Positions 42,412 to 51,752 are shown, numbered from the stretch's first letter. The stretch: DNA of 64,000 bases from JAJTFW01 sp046330075 (GCA_046330075.1 JAXLTL010000001.1:1375707-1439706); one strand, 5' to 3'. Translations and numbers: made by a program. The notes: generated from the letters alone by a model not told the origin.

Positions 42412-44901
42412 TTAAGCTTTTCTGGCCTTGAAATACTTCAACGACTCAAACAGGAGCAAGAGAATGACGGCACCTGAAAAGGAAGAAATAAAATGCCTGA
42501 AACCCGGAAACCCTAATCCAAAGATTAATCGCAGCGCCGGTACCGCGATAATCAATCCGAGGAGCGAAAATGCGATGATAACAATTACGATCAGCGCTAC
42601 ATTTTTCTCCATCAGGACGGACACGAAGTTCCGGGTTTTTGAAAGTGAAGTGAGAATAATAAATACATTTCCGATGATCAACGAAGAAAAGGCAATGGCC
42701 CTCACCTCCGGTTCGCTATGCCCTTCATGAATAGATAGAAAATATACAATTAATACCATCGCCAATAACGACAACCCCTGCATCAGGCTGAACATCATTT
42801 TGCGCCATCCGAAAAACAACTCATCAGGATCACGAGGTGGGCGCTTCATAATTCCCAGCTCTTCCGGTTCGGATTCAAACGCAACCGAACATACCGGATC
42901 TATAATCAGCTCCATTAACACAATATGCAAGGGCAACAATAACAAAGGCAATGATGTAAAAAAAGCAGGCAGCAGTGTGAGGCCAATTATCGGAATGTGA
43001 ATGGCGATGATGTAAGACATTGCCTTTTGCAGATTATCATAGATCTTTCTACCCGACCGAATCGCCGAAACGATTGAAGCAAAGTTATCATCCAGTAATA
43101 CCAATGAAGAGGCCTCCCGCGCCACGTCGGTGCCTTTACCTCCCATGGCGATACCGATATCCGAAGCTTTTAACGCCGGCGCATCATTTACACCATCACC
43201 GGTCATCGCAACAATTTCTCCATTCGCTTTCAGTGCTTTTATAATCTGCAATTTTTGTGCAGGAACTATTCTGGCAAAAACACTCGTCGTCTTGATTATT
43301 TCATTCAACGAAGCCTCATCCATCACCTGTAGTTCCGGACCAGTCAATACATTTTCATAACCCGGCAATCCAATTTGCAAGGCAATACTCTTCGCTGTCG
43401 CGGGATAGTCACCGGTAATCATTATGATTCTTACGCCTGCTTCATTACACTCCTTAACAGCCTGGGGAACTTCGGGACGAATAGGATCCTCAAAACCAAT
43501 GAGTCCTACAAAGTCAAAGTCAAATTCTGTTTGAGCATCCGGCAACACTGCTTTATTCCAGGTTGTCTTTGCTACAGCAATAACACGCCAGCCATTCGCA
43601 GCCATCTCATTGACCGCAGCCATAAGTGTCAACATCTCCTGTTCACTTAACCGGCACAATGAAAACACAGCTTCTGATGCTCCCTTGGAATAAACAGAAT
43701 AAGATCCGTTTGAATCGTTCTGCATCACTCTTGTCATAGCAAAGAGCTCCCGTGATAACGGATACTCTTTAACAAAACTTCCCAACGTCGTATCGTTCGT
43801 ACGAATATCAAGATATGTTTCGGTAATTGCTTTTTCCATCGGGTCGATGGAGTCTGTCTGCGAAGCCAGAAAGGCACTATCAATGATCTCACGGAGAGCC
43901 TCTTCATTTCCTTCAAATTGATGTTTATGAAATATCCTGCCTCTACCATAAACAGCAGCCACTTCCATTTTATTCCTGGTAATGGTGCCGGTTTTGTCCG
44001 AACACAAAACAGTTGCAGAACCCAGTGTTTCGATCGCCGATGGCTTCCTCGTTAAAACGCTGTTCTTCGACAAACGCCAGGAGCCCAATGCAAGAAAAAC
44101 TGTCAAAACAACAGGAAATTCCTCAGGCAAAATCGCCATCGCAGCGGCAAGTCCATTCAATACAGATTGCAAAATATTTCCACGGGTAATATAAAATACA
44201 AGAATAACTCCCAGACTGATGATCGCCCCTGCAATAAACAGATTCCGGATGAGCACCTTCATTTCTCTTTGTAACCTGGTTTCATCCTGTTTGATACTTT
44301 GTAAAGATGTTCCGATCTTCCCGAATTGGGTTCCTGAACCTGTATTCACAACTTTCGCTACTCCCCGGCCCTGAACGACAAGTGTCCCGCTGAAGAGCAT
44401 AACCTGAGCATCCTTTTCATCAGTATGAACACTTTTTGAAACCGGGACCGACTCTCCAGTGAGCAGAGATTCATCAACACTTAAATTCAGGCTTTCAAGC
44501 AAAACCGCATCAGCAGGAATACGGTCGCCCTCGTTTAAAATCAAGATATCATCAACGACAACTTCCCTTCCGGGTATTCTGACATTCTCCCCGTCACGGA
44601 TCACCAGGGCCCTGGGAGAGGAGAGTTTCTTTAGCGCTTCAAGTGCCTTTTCTGTTTTCTGATATTGATAAAATGTAATGAAAATGATAATTAAATTAGT
44701 CCCTAACAAAATAATTCCTTCTCTGTAATCACCCAAAATAATATAAAGTACACCACAACTGATTAACAGAAGAAACATAGGCTCCCTGATAACTTCGAGG
44801 GCAATATGAAAAATATTTTTGGGTTTGGCCGAGGCCAATTCATTATACCCCTGAAATTTCAATTTCAGTGCAGCTTCACGTTGTGTTAGTCCGGTCATCA
44901 T
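42412..44901 (-). CDS. Cation-translocating P-type ATPase
   Basis: An 829-residue P-type ATPase with N-terminal cation ATPase domain (MTGLTQREAALKLKFQG), actuator motif TGES (near residue 147), membrane segment PEEFPVV near 258, phosphorylation motif DKTGT near 300, and GDGVNDAPALK near 567. The P2-like architecture has ten membrane helices. The PEEFP motif in helix 4 differs from the PEGLP of classic calcium pumps; the transported ion is therefore uncertain (calcium or another cation). The start at 44901 is preferred over a longer frame that adds 28 residues of non-family sequence. It is first of three coupled genes, followed by a tiny membrane peptide and a HEAT-repeat protein. Confidence 0.9.
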   Translation of the reverse strand: MMTGLTQREAALKLKFQGYNELASAKPKNIFHIALEVIREPMFLLLISCGVLYIILGDYREGIILLGTNLIIIFITFYQYQKTEKALEALKKLSSPRALVIRDGENVRIPGREVVVDDILILNEGDRIPADAVLLESLNLSVDESLLTGESVPVSKSVHTDEKDAQVMLFSGTLVVQGRGVAKVVNTGSGTQFGKIGTSLQSIKQDETRLQREMKVLIRNLFIAGAIISLGVILVFYITRGNILQSVLNGLAAAMAILPEEFPVVLTVFLALGSWRLSKNSVLTRKPSAIETLGSATVLCSDKTGTITRNKMEVAAVYGRGRIFHKHQFEGNEEALREIIDSAFLASQTDSIDPMEKAITETYLDIRTNDTTLGSFVKEYPLSRELFAMTRVMQNDSNGSYSVYSKGASEAVFSLCRLSEQEMLTLMAAVNEMAANGWRVIAVAKTTWNKAVLPDAQTEFDFDFVGLIGFEDPIRPEVPQAVKECNEAGVRIIMITGDYPATAKSIALQIGLPGYENVLTGPELQVMDEASLNEIIKTTSVFARIVPAQKLQIIKALKANGEIVAMTGDGVNDAPALKASDIGIAMGGKGTDVAREASSLVLLDDNFASIVSAIRSGRKIYDNLQKAMSYIIAIHIPIIGLTLLPAFFTSLPLLLLPLHIVLMELIIDPVCSVAFESEPEELGIMKRPPRDPDELFFGWRKMMFSLMQGLSLLAMVLIVYFLSIHEGHSEPEVRAIAFSSLIIGNVFIILTSLSKTRNFVSVLMEKNVALIVIVIIAFSLLGLIIAVPALRLIFGLGFPGFRHFISSFSGAVILLLLFESLKYFKARKA

Positions 44902-44987
44902 TTCGTTTAATGTAATGAACAAAACTCTTCCGGCGAAAACCTTTTCACCATCCGCCGGCTCCGGCATGGAATTCCGGCCGAGCAAAA

Positions 44988-44995
44988 CAAAGCTA
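44988..44995 (-). promoter_or_regulatory. -7 box upstream of the P-type ATPase
   Basis: On the minus strand TAGCTTTG matches TAnnTTTG, with a TTTG 16 bases further upstream. This would give a leader of about 80 bases before the ATG at 44901. Confidence 0.45.
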
Positions 44996-45118
44996 CCTGT
45001 TTATTCAATAACAAATCTGAATGAGTCACGATTTGCAGCAAACGGAGATCGGGTGTATTCTTAACAATGGTCGATTATGATCAGACAGTTTTGCTTTTAG
45101 AACGCTGATCCTGCTGTA

Positions 45119-46030
45119 TTAATCATCATCTTTTTCGTCCTTACCACTGTGTTTTTCCCCGGACTTGATATACTCCTTGACCTTTGCAGATTCGCCGGAC
45201 TCCATATTACCGCCTCTGCCCTTCCTGATATCATGCTCATTTCCACTCCTATGGCAAGATGCACAATCAGAAAAATTATAAATACCTTCTTCCTGATGCT
45301 CACTACGGATTTTACTTTCAGCATGTTCATGACAACCATAACAGGTATAAACTTTAAAATCCTGATTCGTATGACAGGTAGTACATTTCGCATTGTGGTC
45401 CTTATCCAGTATGAAAAACAAAGAGTGGTCGAATGTTGAAGGGGACCATTCAGCAGTGGCATGACATTTACCGCAGTTCCCCTGCAATGAAACATGCAAA
45501 TCATCGTTTGGCTTGTCATGGCAGGCTGCGCAGTCAGCTACCACGCTTTTACCCAGCACCTCATGATTAAATCCATTTTCAGGCTTCCAGGTATTCGTAG
45601 TATGACAGGAATTACAAGAGATCAAAACCCTTGAATGTAATTTATCTTCGGGTTTAACATGGCATCCATTGCATTCATTTTTCACACCAGCGGGCAACAA
45701 GTTATGTTCAAAGCCGGAATAAGCAGACAAAGGCTGAATTCCTTTATGGTCTGAATGACAATCAACGCACTTAGCAGCCTTTAACTTATCATGAAATAAA
45801 ATCAATTTCTTACCTGGCGTCACCGGTTTCATACCGATCTTCTCCACCTGATGACAACCGATACACCTGCTGTTATCAATGCCCGAAAAAGGCTGATGAC
45901 AAGCGGTACATTCGTTCTTGATTTTCTGATGCCCCAGCGAAAGTTCTCCGGGATTCAGCATCCTGTGCGGATAGAACACCGAAAGGCTGACCAGAGCAAC
46001 AAGAATAAGTAAAACGACCCACCTTTTCAT
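45119..46030 (-). CDS. Decaheme c-type cytochrome
   Basis: A 303-residue exported multiheme cytochrome. The N-terminal membrane anchor (MKRWVVLLILVALVSLSVFY) is uncleaved or a signal anchor. Ten CxxCH heme-binding motifs follow: CTACH, CIGCH, CVDCH, CNGCH, CNSCH, CAACH, CGKCH, CTTCH, CYGCH and CASCH. Additional histidines (for example FNHEVL, FDHSLF) can be distal ligands. The C-terminus is a lysine- and acid-rich tail. The start at 46030 overlaps the cytochrome b gene by four bases (ATGA), so the pair is translationally coupled. It likely receives electrons from the membrane partner for delivery to a periplasmic or extracellular acceptor. Confidence 0.88.
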   Translation of the reverse strand: MKRWVVLLILVALVSLSVFYPHRMLNPGELSLGHQKIKNECTACHQPFSGIDNSRCIGCHQVEKIGMKPVTPGKKLILFHDKLKAAKCVDCHSDHKGIQPLSAYSGFEHNLLPAGVKNECNGCHVKPEDKLHSRVLISCNSCHTTNTWKPENGFNHEVLGKSVVADCAACHDKPNDDLHVSLQGNCGKCHATAEWSPSTFDHSLFFILDKDHNAKCTTCHTNQDFKVYTCYGCHEHAESKIRSEHQEEGIYNFSDCASCHRSGNEHDIRKGRGGNMESGESAKVKEYIKSGEKHSGKDEKDDD

Positions 46031-46599
46031 TTGCTGAACATCATTACTGAAACAATATGAATAACTGCCAATACCCCCAATAGAATCGTTATCGGCATAT
46101 GGACTACCCTCCATTTCTTCATCAGGTCGACGGTTAATGCATCAAAAAATAATTTTTTCTCCGCTTCTTCCTTCGACATGCCATCCGCCATAAACAGCTG
46201 CAACTTCGATTTCAATGCCTCTGACGATTTCTTCAACAGAAACTTCCCCACCAAACCTGAAGCAACAGCTATAATCAGCATCAGCACAGCCAGCCATGGC
46301 AAGACTGCATTAAAATGAATGCCCGCATGCACCAAAATCAGGATGGATCCGATCCAGGCTGCATACTCATGGGTCTGCAATAGCTTTTTAGGTGATCCGT
46401 ACTCAATGATCTTCCTTTTACGCAATGAATAGGCAAATGAAAACAGGATTATCAAGGTACCGACATATCCCAAATAACGACCCACTTCCACTAAATGTAA
46501 AACATGCAGGAGATAGTCAAACAATACTGCCAGAAGAATCATCAGCAGGAACCATTGCAGGAATGGCCATACATAACGTTTGAATATCGATCTGGTCAT
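46027..46599 (-). CDS. Membrane cytochrome b-like partner of the decaheme protein
   Basis: A 190-residue integral membrane protein with about five membrane segments. Histidines lie within or beside the helices (FDYLLHVLHLVEV, THEYAAWIGSILILVHAGIH, VVHMPITILLGVLAVIHIVS), as in di-heme cytochrome b561 or NapC/NrfH-type quinol-oxidising subunits. There is no CxxCH. The start at 46599 fits a short cytoplasmic N-terminus. It is translationally coupled to the decaheme cytochrome. It would transfer electrons from menaquinol to its partner; this function is inferred. Confidence 0.7.
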   Translation of the reverse strand: MTRSIFKRYVWPFLQWFLLMILLAVLFDYLLHVLHLVEVGRYLGYVGTLIILFSFAYSLRKRKIIEYGSPKKLLQTHEYAAWIGSILILVHAGIHFNAVLPWLAVLMLIIAVASGLVGKFLLKKSSEALKSKLQLFMADGMSKEEAEKKLFFDALTVDLMKKWRVVHMPITILLGVLAVIHIVSVMMFSK

Positions 46600-46703
46600 A
46601 GCGTAACACGCCGAAAATAACAAGATTTTCAGTGTATTCTACTGACTAAAATCATAACGCATAATGAGCAGTTACTACGAGCGCTTGAACCTGCAGAACG
46701 GCA

Positions 46704-47489
46704 CTACTTTACATCAAACTCTTCCCGCAGTACTTTCAGCAATGCAGCATTCACATCGATGTAGCGCTGAATATGCACCTCGCGGGTGGAGCTGATAACG
46801 CTGCTTTCGAAAAAGGACAGGATATTCACGATCCGTTGACGGTCGAAGTTTTCAGTCCCGTTGAGATGAAATGGAATGTCTTCGTTACTCTTTTCATACA
46901 ATTCAAACGATTCAAAAATGTTCTTCTCGCCTTTTCTGATCTTGCTGACAAACGTAAAATCATTGTGCTCTATCAGAAACGGGTTGATGTATTGCAACCG
47001 GTTCTGGCTTTCGAGTTCCTGGCGGTCGTACACGTTTTTGATGGCAACGGTGAGATCGCCGGTGAGACGCTGAAATTCCTCATTCTTAAAATACCGCAAG
47101 GAGCCTGAGTTGCGCAACTGATCGAGCATAATGGTGCGCGGCTCAAAAAGCGAGAGGGAACGAAAACTCAGCCCATGCTGGAAATTTAGGGCGAAGGTTT
47201 TGGACGTATTGGTGAGATTGCTGTCTCTGAAATAAGCAATCAGATACTGCATGGCTGCTTCCTGCCGCAACCGGTTCTGCACTTTGGTAGCAGCAGTGAC
47301 GGAATCATTCTCAAGTTCCTGATAAAAACTCTTTGCCAATTCAATGGCCCTTTCTTCCTCAATCCGGTGTTCGAGTTTATACTCGGCCAGAAACCCGCAG
47401 AAAACGGCCAGAAAGAGCATGAGGAATTCCCAGAAGTACGACTTCCAGTTTTTCTTTCCTTCGTGATGTGAATGATGGTGTACTTCCAT
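46704..47489 (-). CDS. HHHSHH-leader membrane protein (DUF6090-like)
   Basis: A 261-residue protein with the N-terminus MEVHHHSHHEGKKNWKSYFW followed by a membrane segment (EFLMLFLAVFCGFLAEYKLE) and a long helical, extracytoplasmic region. This N-terminal pattern is characteristic of a Bacteroidota-restricted family of unknown function. The rest includes RLRQEAAMQYLIAYFRDSNL and ELESQNRLQYINPFLIEHND. Several copies often exist per genome. The gene is apparently monocistronic. Confidence 0.75.
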   Translation of the reverse strand: MEVHHHSHHEGKKNWKSYFWEFLMLFLAVFCGFLAEYKLEHRIEEERAIELAKSFYQELENDSVTAATKVQNRLRQEAAMQYLIAYFRDSNLTNTSKTFALNFQHGLSFRSLSLFEPRTIMLDQLRNSGSLRYFKNEEFQRLTGDLTVAIKNVYDRQELESQNRLQYINPFLIEHNDFTFVSKIRKGEKNIFESFELYEKSNEDIPFHLNGTENFDRQRIVNILSFFESSVISSTREVHIQRYIDVNAALLKVLREEFDVK

Positions 47490-47668
47490 GGCGGGTAATT
47501 GAGGCTTTGAGATGAAATGATCTGTTCATTCAAAACTAATGAAAATTATGACAATAACTCTTAAACAAGTCCCGACATCTCATACCTGATCAGAGGAAAT
47601 CCTTCACTTAAATGTCGAATCTACATCGTCAGAGCTGCAATCTTTCATTCAACGCAACTGGCTTTAGA

Positions 47669-47980
47669 TTAATATCCCAATGGCTCCTGACTGGTATGTC
47701 TTATTCTGAGAATCCGTATTTCACGCTCATCGGATTTAATTTGATATGTTACCCGGTAATTAAAAACCACAAATGCACGGAAATCTTTATTTGGCAATTC
47801 TTTTAATTTATCTGTCTCACTGATTAATGGGTTTTTCCTGACAGCAGCAAGACGGGAAAGCACTGCACCTTTTACAATAGATGGTGCTTGAAGACTTTGC
47901 TTCTCGAGATATATCAAAATACTCTTAAAATGGTCAAGCGCATTTCTATCCCAAACAATTCTGTAAGCTGGTTTTACCAC
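47669..47980 (-). CDS. RelE/ParE-type toxin
   Basis: A 103-residue RelE/ParE superfamily toxin. Typical features are IVWDRNALDHFKSILIYLEK at the N-terminus, the KLKELPNKDFRAFVVFNYRV core strands, and YQIKSDEREIRILRIRHTSQ at the C-terminus, close to the RelE/ParE R-x-x-x-x-H ending. Members cut ribosome-bound mRNA or poison gyrase; which of these applies cannot be told. Its start overlaps the antitoxin stop by seven bases, the usual order antitoxin-toxin. Confidence 0.85.
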   Translation of the reverse strand: MVKPAYRIVWDRNALDHFKSILIYLEKQSLQAPSIVKGAVLSRLAAVRKNPLISETDKLKELPNKDFRAFVVFNYRVTYQIKSDEREIRILRIRHTSQEPLGY

Positions 47981-48204
47981 TTAGCTAACTCCTTGAGTGC
48001 ATCCTTATGGGAAACAACCTTACCCTTCTCCATTCGGGTCACCGCATCGTTAACTTCCTTATTATATTGTTTGCGGGTTGTCCGCTTTGCTTCCTTATCG
48101 ACTTGTAAAAGACTCTTAATCATTTCAAGCACTAATGCCTGCTGCTTTGTAGATAGCAAAGGAAGGTAGCTGTCAACTTGTTTTTTTATTGCTGTGGCGG
48201 TCAT
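47974..48204 (-). CDS. Antitoxin partner of the RelE/ParE toxin
   Basis: A 76-residue small protein; the ATG at 48204 is preferred to a GTG three codons earlier. The N-terminal part is helical (QVDSYLPLLSTKQQALVLEM) and the C-terminal part (NDAVTRMEKGKVVSHKDALK) is a short toxin-binding segment of the pattern seen in antitoxins of this kind. It overlaps the toxin gene. Such antitoxins neutralise the toxin and repress the operon. Confidence 0.78.
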   Translation of the reverse strand: MTATAIKKQVDSYLPLLSTKQQALVLEMIKSLLQVDKEAKRTTRKQYNKEVNDAVTRMEKGKVVSHKDALKELAKW

Positions 48205-48360
48205 GGATTTCACTTTAATTCAAACAAATTTACAAAATAAAAGCCCGTTCCGGCAAACATACCAACTATTTAACACAGATTTTCAGTAGTTCAGATGCTG
48301 ATATCACACCAAATAAGCTCTATAAACAATAGGGTATGACACCCACCTCCCTTTACGGCA

Positions 48361-48450
48361 CTACACCGCCACGTCAGCTTCACCGGAAGAGTTGTGAACA
48401 CACAGAATCCATCTGCATGGGATTTGGTAATTGCCGCGAGGATCTGGATA
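48361..48450 (-). pseudogene. Possible remnant of a propeller lipoprotein gene
   Basis: The gap 48205-48542 has no intact gene. On the minus strand a fragment reading DPRGNYQI then HNSSGEADVAV followed by a stop resembles the end of the lipoprotein at 50595 (DSRGYVYA, TNTSGEAYVAVYKP). The DNA around the SGEA region is also similar. It may be a decayed copy. The match is short and could be chance. Confidence 0.3.
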
Positions 48451-48542
48451 AGCACATACGATCATTACCTGCATTATCTTACTCAGAGGTAAATGGAGCG
48501 GCTTCAAAATACCACGAAAAGCAGAAGATCGCTCACTGTCAT

Positions 48543-48977
48543 TCACGCTCCATTAAAATGCGCACGCAGCTGGTTTAAATACTGTGTCCATCCTCCGGTG
48601 CAACTCTTATAACATTCTATTTCCGGAACCAATCCATGGTGCGTAAATGTTACCGTGGTCATCTCCTGCTGCTGTTCCACTTCAAATGAGAATCGGGTAC
48701 CGATCCATTCACCGGTGTTTTTCAGAAATGTCAGCTTACTTTCCGTAACCTCCCAGACCAACTTCCTATTCGCAACGGTTTCGATCAATCGTTGCCGGGA
48801 AAAATGAGCACCATTACCGGCAGTGAACGAAAACACATCGTTCACGACCTCGCTGCTGCCTTCTATGGACTCACCGTATATGCCGGTCCACCAGTTCAAT
48901 GGATTTTTCAGGTACGCGAACACCGCCTCCGGAGCAGCCTTAGTTGTAAAGCTGAAAACGAAATGATCCTTTGCCAT
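48543..48977 (-). CDS. SRPBCC (AHSA1-like) domain protein
   Basis: A 144-residue protein of the START-like/SRPBCC superfamily in the AHSA1 branch: FVFSFTTKAAPEAVFAYLKN, then PLNWWTGIYGESIEG, RLVWEVTESK-type strands and the C-terminal helix CTGGWTQYLNQLRAHF. The fold binds hydrophobic ligands in a deep pocket. It is downstream of a DinB gene, nine bases apart, and divergent from a GlxA-type regulator. This combination recurs in Bacteroidota; the substrate is unknown. Confidence 0.87.
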   Translation of the reverse strand: MAKDHFVFSFTTKAAPEAVFAYLKNPLNWWTGIYGESIEGSSEVVNDVFSFTAGNGAHFSRQRLIETVANRKLVWEVTESKLTFLKNTGEWIGTRFSFEVEQQQEMTTVTFTHHGLVPEIECYKSCTGGWTQYLNQLRAHFNGA

Positions 48978-48986
48978 CCTCCTTCC

Positions 48987-49466
48987 TTATTTTAACAGCG
49001 CCAGCTGACCTGCGTGATATTGCAAATGAGATGTCCGAGTAATGATAATATTCAGCTTATTGCGATGAGGCTCCTTCGCAAAATCCTCTTCAGAAACTGC
49101 AGTATGTCTCGCAAACCACTCCGCTTCAGTGAGCGCAGCAAACTTTGCCTGCAGCATATTATTCTGCTTGTCCCAGAGGGCTCGCAGCGTTGCCACCGCA
49201 GGAATCTCTGCAATAGCCTTATCGGCCTGTTTAATGAAAGGTTCCTGCAGCTCCGGATATTGTCGCTCACCTAAACCCAGTAAAACCAGCATATCATCAT
49301 GCACGGCAATCAGATGTCCGAGCAAATAGATGCCCCGGTTCTTTCCCGGCGCCACTTCATTCATGAAGCGTTCGTCATTTATTTCATTGATTATTTTGCC
49401 GGCACTGACAACAGATCCATTCCATCTGTCCAGTACCATCTTAATGGTGAGTGCGGGGTGTGTCAT
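48987..49466 (-). CDS. DinB-family protein
   Basis: A 159-residue four-helix-bundle protein of the DinB/YfiT-like metal-binding superfamily. Its putative metal-binding histidines occur in LLGHLIAVHDDML and in TSHLQYHAGQLALL near the C-terminus, positioned as in the family. The ATG at 49466 gives MTHPALTIKMVLDRWNGSVV; a longer frame upstream is less likely. Members include thiol-dependent transferases and damage-inducible proteins; the reaction here is unknown. It forms an operon with the SRPBCC gene. Confidence 0.85.
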   Translation of the reverse strand: MTHPALTIKMVLDRWNGSVVSAGKIINEINDERFMNEVAPGKNRGIYLLGHLIAVHDDMLVLLGLGERQYPELQEPFIKQADKAIAEIPAVATLRALWDKQNNMLQAKFAALTEAEWFARHTAVSEEDFAKEPHRNKLNIIITRTSHLQYHAGQLALLK

Positions 49467-49538
49467 CGTTGATTTCTTTTTGCAAACATACAGTCCTGGA
49501 AGCAAATCCGTGAGGTGCCATTTAGACAATCTGACGGG

Positions 49539-49568
49539 TTGATTTGGACATGCAATATACTATCTTTG
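49539..49568 (+). promoter_or_regulatory. Promoter of the GlxA-type regulator gene
   Basis: TTG (49539-49541) and TATCTTTG (49561-49568) with a 19-base spacer match the Bacteroidota TTG-N19-TAnnTTTG pattern. The -7 box is 13 bases before the start codon, so the leader is very short. Confidence 0.6.
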
Positions 49569-49581
49569 CAGCGAAAACAGC

Positions 49582-50571
49582 ATGAAGCATTTATCCATTC
49601 TGGTTCCGGATGAACAAACCAACATGAGTACAATCGCTTGTATTGTAGGTTCATACCAGCTATTTACAGAAGCGAATAAAGCAAGGATCAAATCCGGGAA
49701 ATCCGCACTCTTTGAAATTGCACTGGTGGGTGCGAACGACACCGATTTTCTGGACAACGAGCTGCTGCAGATAAAACATCAACAGACCATCTCCGATATC
49801 AGCAAAACGCAGCTTATTCTGGTGCCAGCCTCCCTCATCAGGAGTTATGAAACAGCGACGCAAAACAATAGATTGTTGATCGACTGGGTACGCAAACAAC
49901 ATAAAAAGGGAGCAGAAATTGCGAGCATGTGCATCGGGAGTTATATGCTGGCCGCCACCGGACTCTTATCCGGCAAACAATGCTCCACACATTGGGCTCT
50001 GGCAGAAGATTTCAAAACACTGTATCCGGATGTTCACCTGCAAACAGACCAATTAATCACCGACGAAAACGGCATCTATACCAACGGCGGAGCATATTCT
50101 TTTCTACATCTGCTGCTGTATCTCGTAGAAAAATACTACGACAGATCAACTGCCATCCATTGCGCAAAATATTTCCAGATCGATCCCGACCGGAATCTTC
50201 AGGCGGAGTTTTCGATTTTCAATGGCCATAAAAACCACAACGACAAGGAAATTTTATCGGCACAGAAATTCATTGAAAAGAAATACCGGGACAAAATCTC
50301 GATCGAAAAACTATCCGGAGACCTGAACATCGGCAGGCGAAGTTTTGACCGGAGATTTATCAAAGCCACCGGACTCACGCCCATCGATTATCTGCAACGC
50401 GTACGGGTAGAAGCCGCGAAGAAATTATTTGAGTCGTCCCGAAAAACTGTAAGTGAAATCATGTACGACAGTGGCTACAACGATGCTAAAGCCTTCAGAG
50501 ATGTTTTTAACCGGATTACCGGCTTATCACCACTTGAATACAAGGTCAAATACAATAAAGATCATTCATGA
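49582..50571 (+). CDS. GlxA-family AraC-type transcriptional regulator
   Basis: A 329-residue regulator with an N-terminal DJ-1/PfpI-like domain (about residues 5-190, with the nucleophile-elbow-like segment ASMCIGSYMLAATGLL) and a C-terminal AraC HTH domain (about 225-325, IEKLSGDLNIGRRSFDRRFI and VSEIMYDSGYNDAKAFRDVF). GlxA-type proteins sense small molecules through the DJ-1-like domain. The gene is divergent from DinB and SRPBCC genes and is the obvious candidate for their regulator. Confidence 0.92.
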   Translation: MKHLSILVPDEQTNMSTIACIVGSYQLFTEANKARIKSGKSALFEIALVGANDTDFLDNELLQIKHQQTISDISKTQLILVPASLIRSYETATQNNRLLIDWVRKQHKKGAEIASMCIGSYMLAATGLLSGKQCSTHWALAEDFKTLYPDVHLQTDQLITDENGIYTNGGAYSFLHLLLYLVEKYYDRSTAIHCAKYFQIDPDRNLQAEFSIFNGHKNHNDKEILSAQKFIEKKYRDKISIEKLSGDLNIGRRSFDRRFIKATGLTPIDYLQRVRVEAAKKLFESSRKTVSEIMYDSGYNDAKAFRDVFNRITGLSPLEYKVKYNKDHS

Positions 50572-50594
50572 TCTGAATTATCAGGATCTGCGAC

Positions 50595-51752
50595 TCACGG
50601 CTTATACACCGCTACATACGCTTCACCGGAAGTGTTGGTGAATGCTCCGCCGGCATATACATAGCCTCTGGAATCCACGGCAAGTGCCCAGATTTCGCCG
50701 TTGGCCTTGAACTTATTGCTGCCACCGAGTTCCTGCCAGGAACTGCCGTTCCATTCAGCCACATAGTAGTAACCTGAAGCATTGGTCAGGTTTCCGGCCA
50801 GGTATAGTTTTCCGTTGGCACTGACAGCCATAGTGTAGAATGGATTAAATCCTGATGGCAAACCGGCATTGCTATATACCGTCCAGTTTGTTCCGTCCCA
50901 TTTGCAGATTTTATAATCCGCAGGCGTTATCGTTTGTGTAAGAAAATACACATTGCCTGCAGCATCATAGCAGGATGTGTAAACAGCATTCGTAGTTCCC
51001 GCCGCAAAGGGATACCCGATATTCTGCCACGCAGTTCCGTTGTATTTTGAAATCACTTTTGTACCGTTCTTGTCCAGACCTTCAACAAACACATTTCCGG
51101 TGATGTCGCGGAAAATACTGTTTTTCATATCGCAGGACACCGTATCGCCGGTGAGGGAATCAAAGTACTTATTCGGCATCGTGATCCAATGGCTGCCGTC
51201 CCATACCACATTGCGGTAAGTGGAGCCTGACGAAGGCTGAAGAAAGGATGCGTAAATTTTGCCGGAGGGCAATACGATAAAGGGAATCTCCGACGATACC
51301 GCCGAAACATTCGTATCAATATCATCGCCTACCATACTCCAACTGCCATCATATTTGGCGATATAGGTGAGGTTGGTGCTGTTGGAAATCACCGCCGACT
51401 CATTATTCGAGAGATATAAATTTCCTGCTCCATCAAGCTGTAACTGAAAATGCTCCAGCGGATCCGACGAACTCAGGTTGCCCACTTTCGACCAGGAAGT
51501 GCCGTTGAATTTATAGGGTGTCCAGTCGCCCGTACCAAAATAATCCGGCGAGATGTACACATTATTGGAAGGATCGATGGTGATCGCCCAGATATTCTCA
51601 TTGGTGAAGGAGAGATTTAAACTCCCTCCCAGCTGCTGCCAGCCGGAATTAATGGTACCGGAACCACCACCGGGTGCAGGATCGTCTTTATCCTTGTTTT
51701 TACAAGAAACAGCCAGAGCAGAGACCAGCAAAATCAGCAATACTTTTTTCAT
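50595..51752 (-). CDS. Lipoprotein with beta-propeller-like repeats
   Basis: A 385-residue lipoprotein; the ATG at 51752 gives MKKVLLILLVSALAVSC with a lipobox AVSC, then a flexible K/D/P/G linker. The remainder comprises about seven repeats in which a W-D/N-G-x-x-W strand alternates with D-x-x-G-N-V/L-Y motifs: ITIDPSNNVYISPD, LDGAGNLYLSNN, YDAAGNVYFL and VDSRGYVYAGGAFT. It should fold as a propeller at the outer membrane. The convergent GlxA gene ends 24 bases away. Confidence 0.82.
   Translation of the reverse strand: MKKVLLILLVSALAVSCKNKDKDDPAPGGGSGTINSGWQQLGGSLNLSFTNENIWAITIDPSNNVYISPDYFGTGDWTPYKFNGTSWSKVGNLSSSDPLEHFQLQLDGAGNLYLSNNESAVISNSTNLTYIAKYDGSWSMVGDDIDTNVSAVSSEIPFIVLPSGKIYASFLQPSSGSTYRNVVWDGSHWITMPNKYFDSLTGDTVSCDMKNSIFRDITGNVFVEGLDKNGTKVISKYNGTAWQNIGYPFAAGTTNAVYTSCYDAAGNVYFLTQTITPADYKICKWDGTNWTVYSNAGLPSGFNPFYTMAVSANGKLYLAGNLTNASGYYYVAEWNGSSWQELGGSNKFKANGEIWALAVDSRGYVYAGGAFTNTSGEAYVAVYKP

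Noticed and set aside
48336..48578. Plus-strand open frame in the gap after the toxin-antitoxin pair
   Set aside because: No family features, overlaps the SRPBCC gene 3' end, and the opposite strand shows a possible gene remnant.
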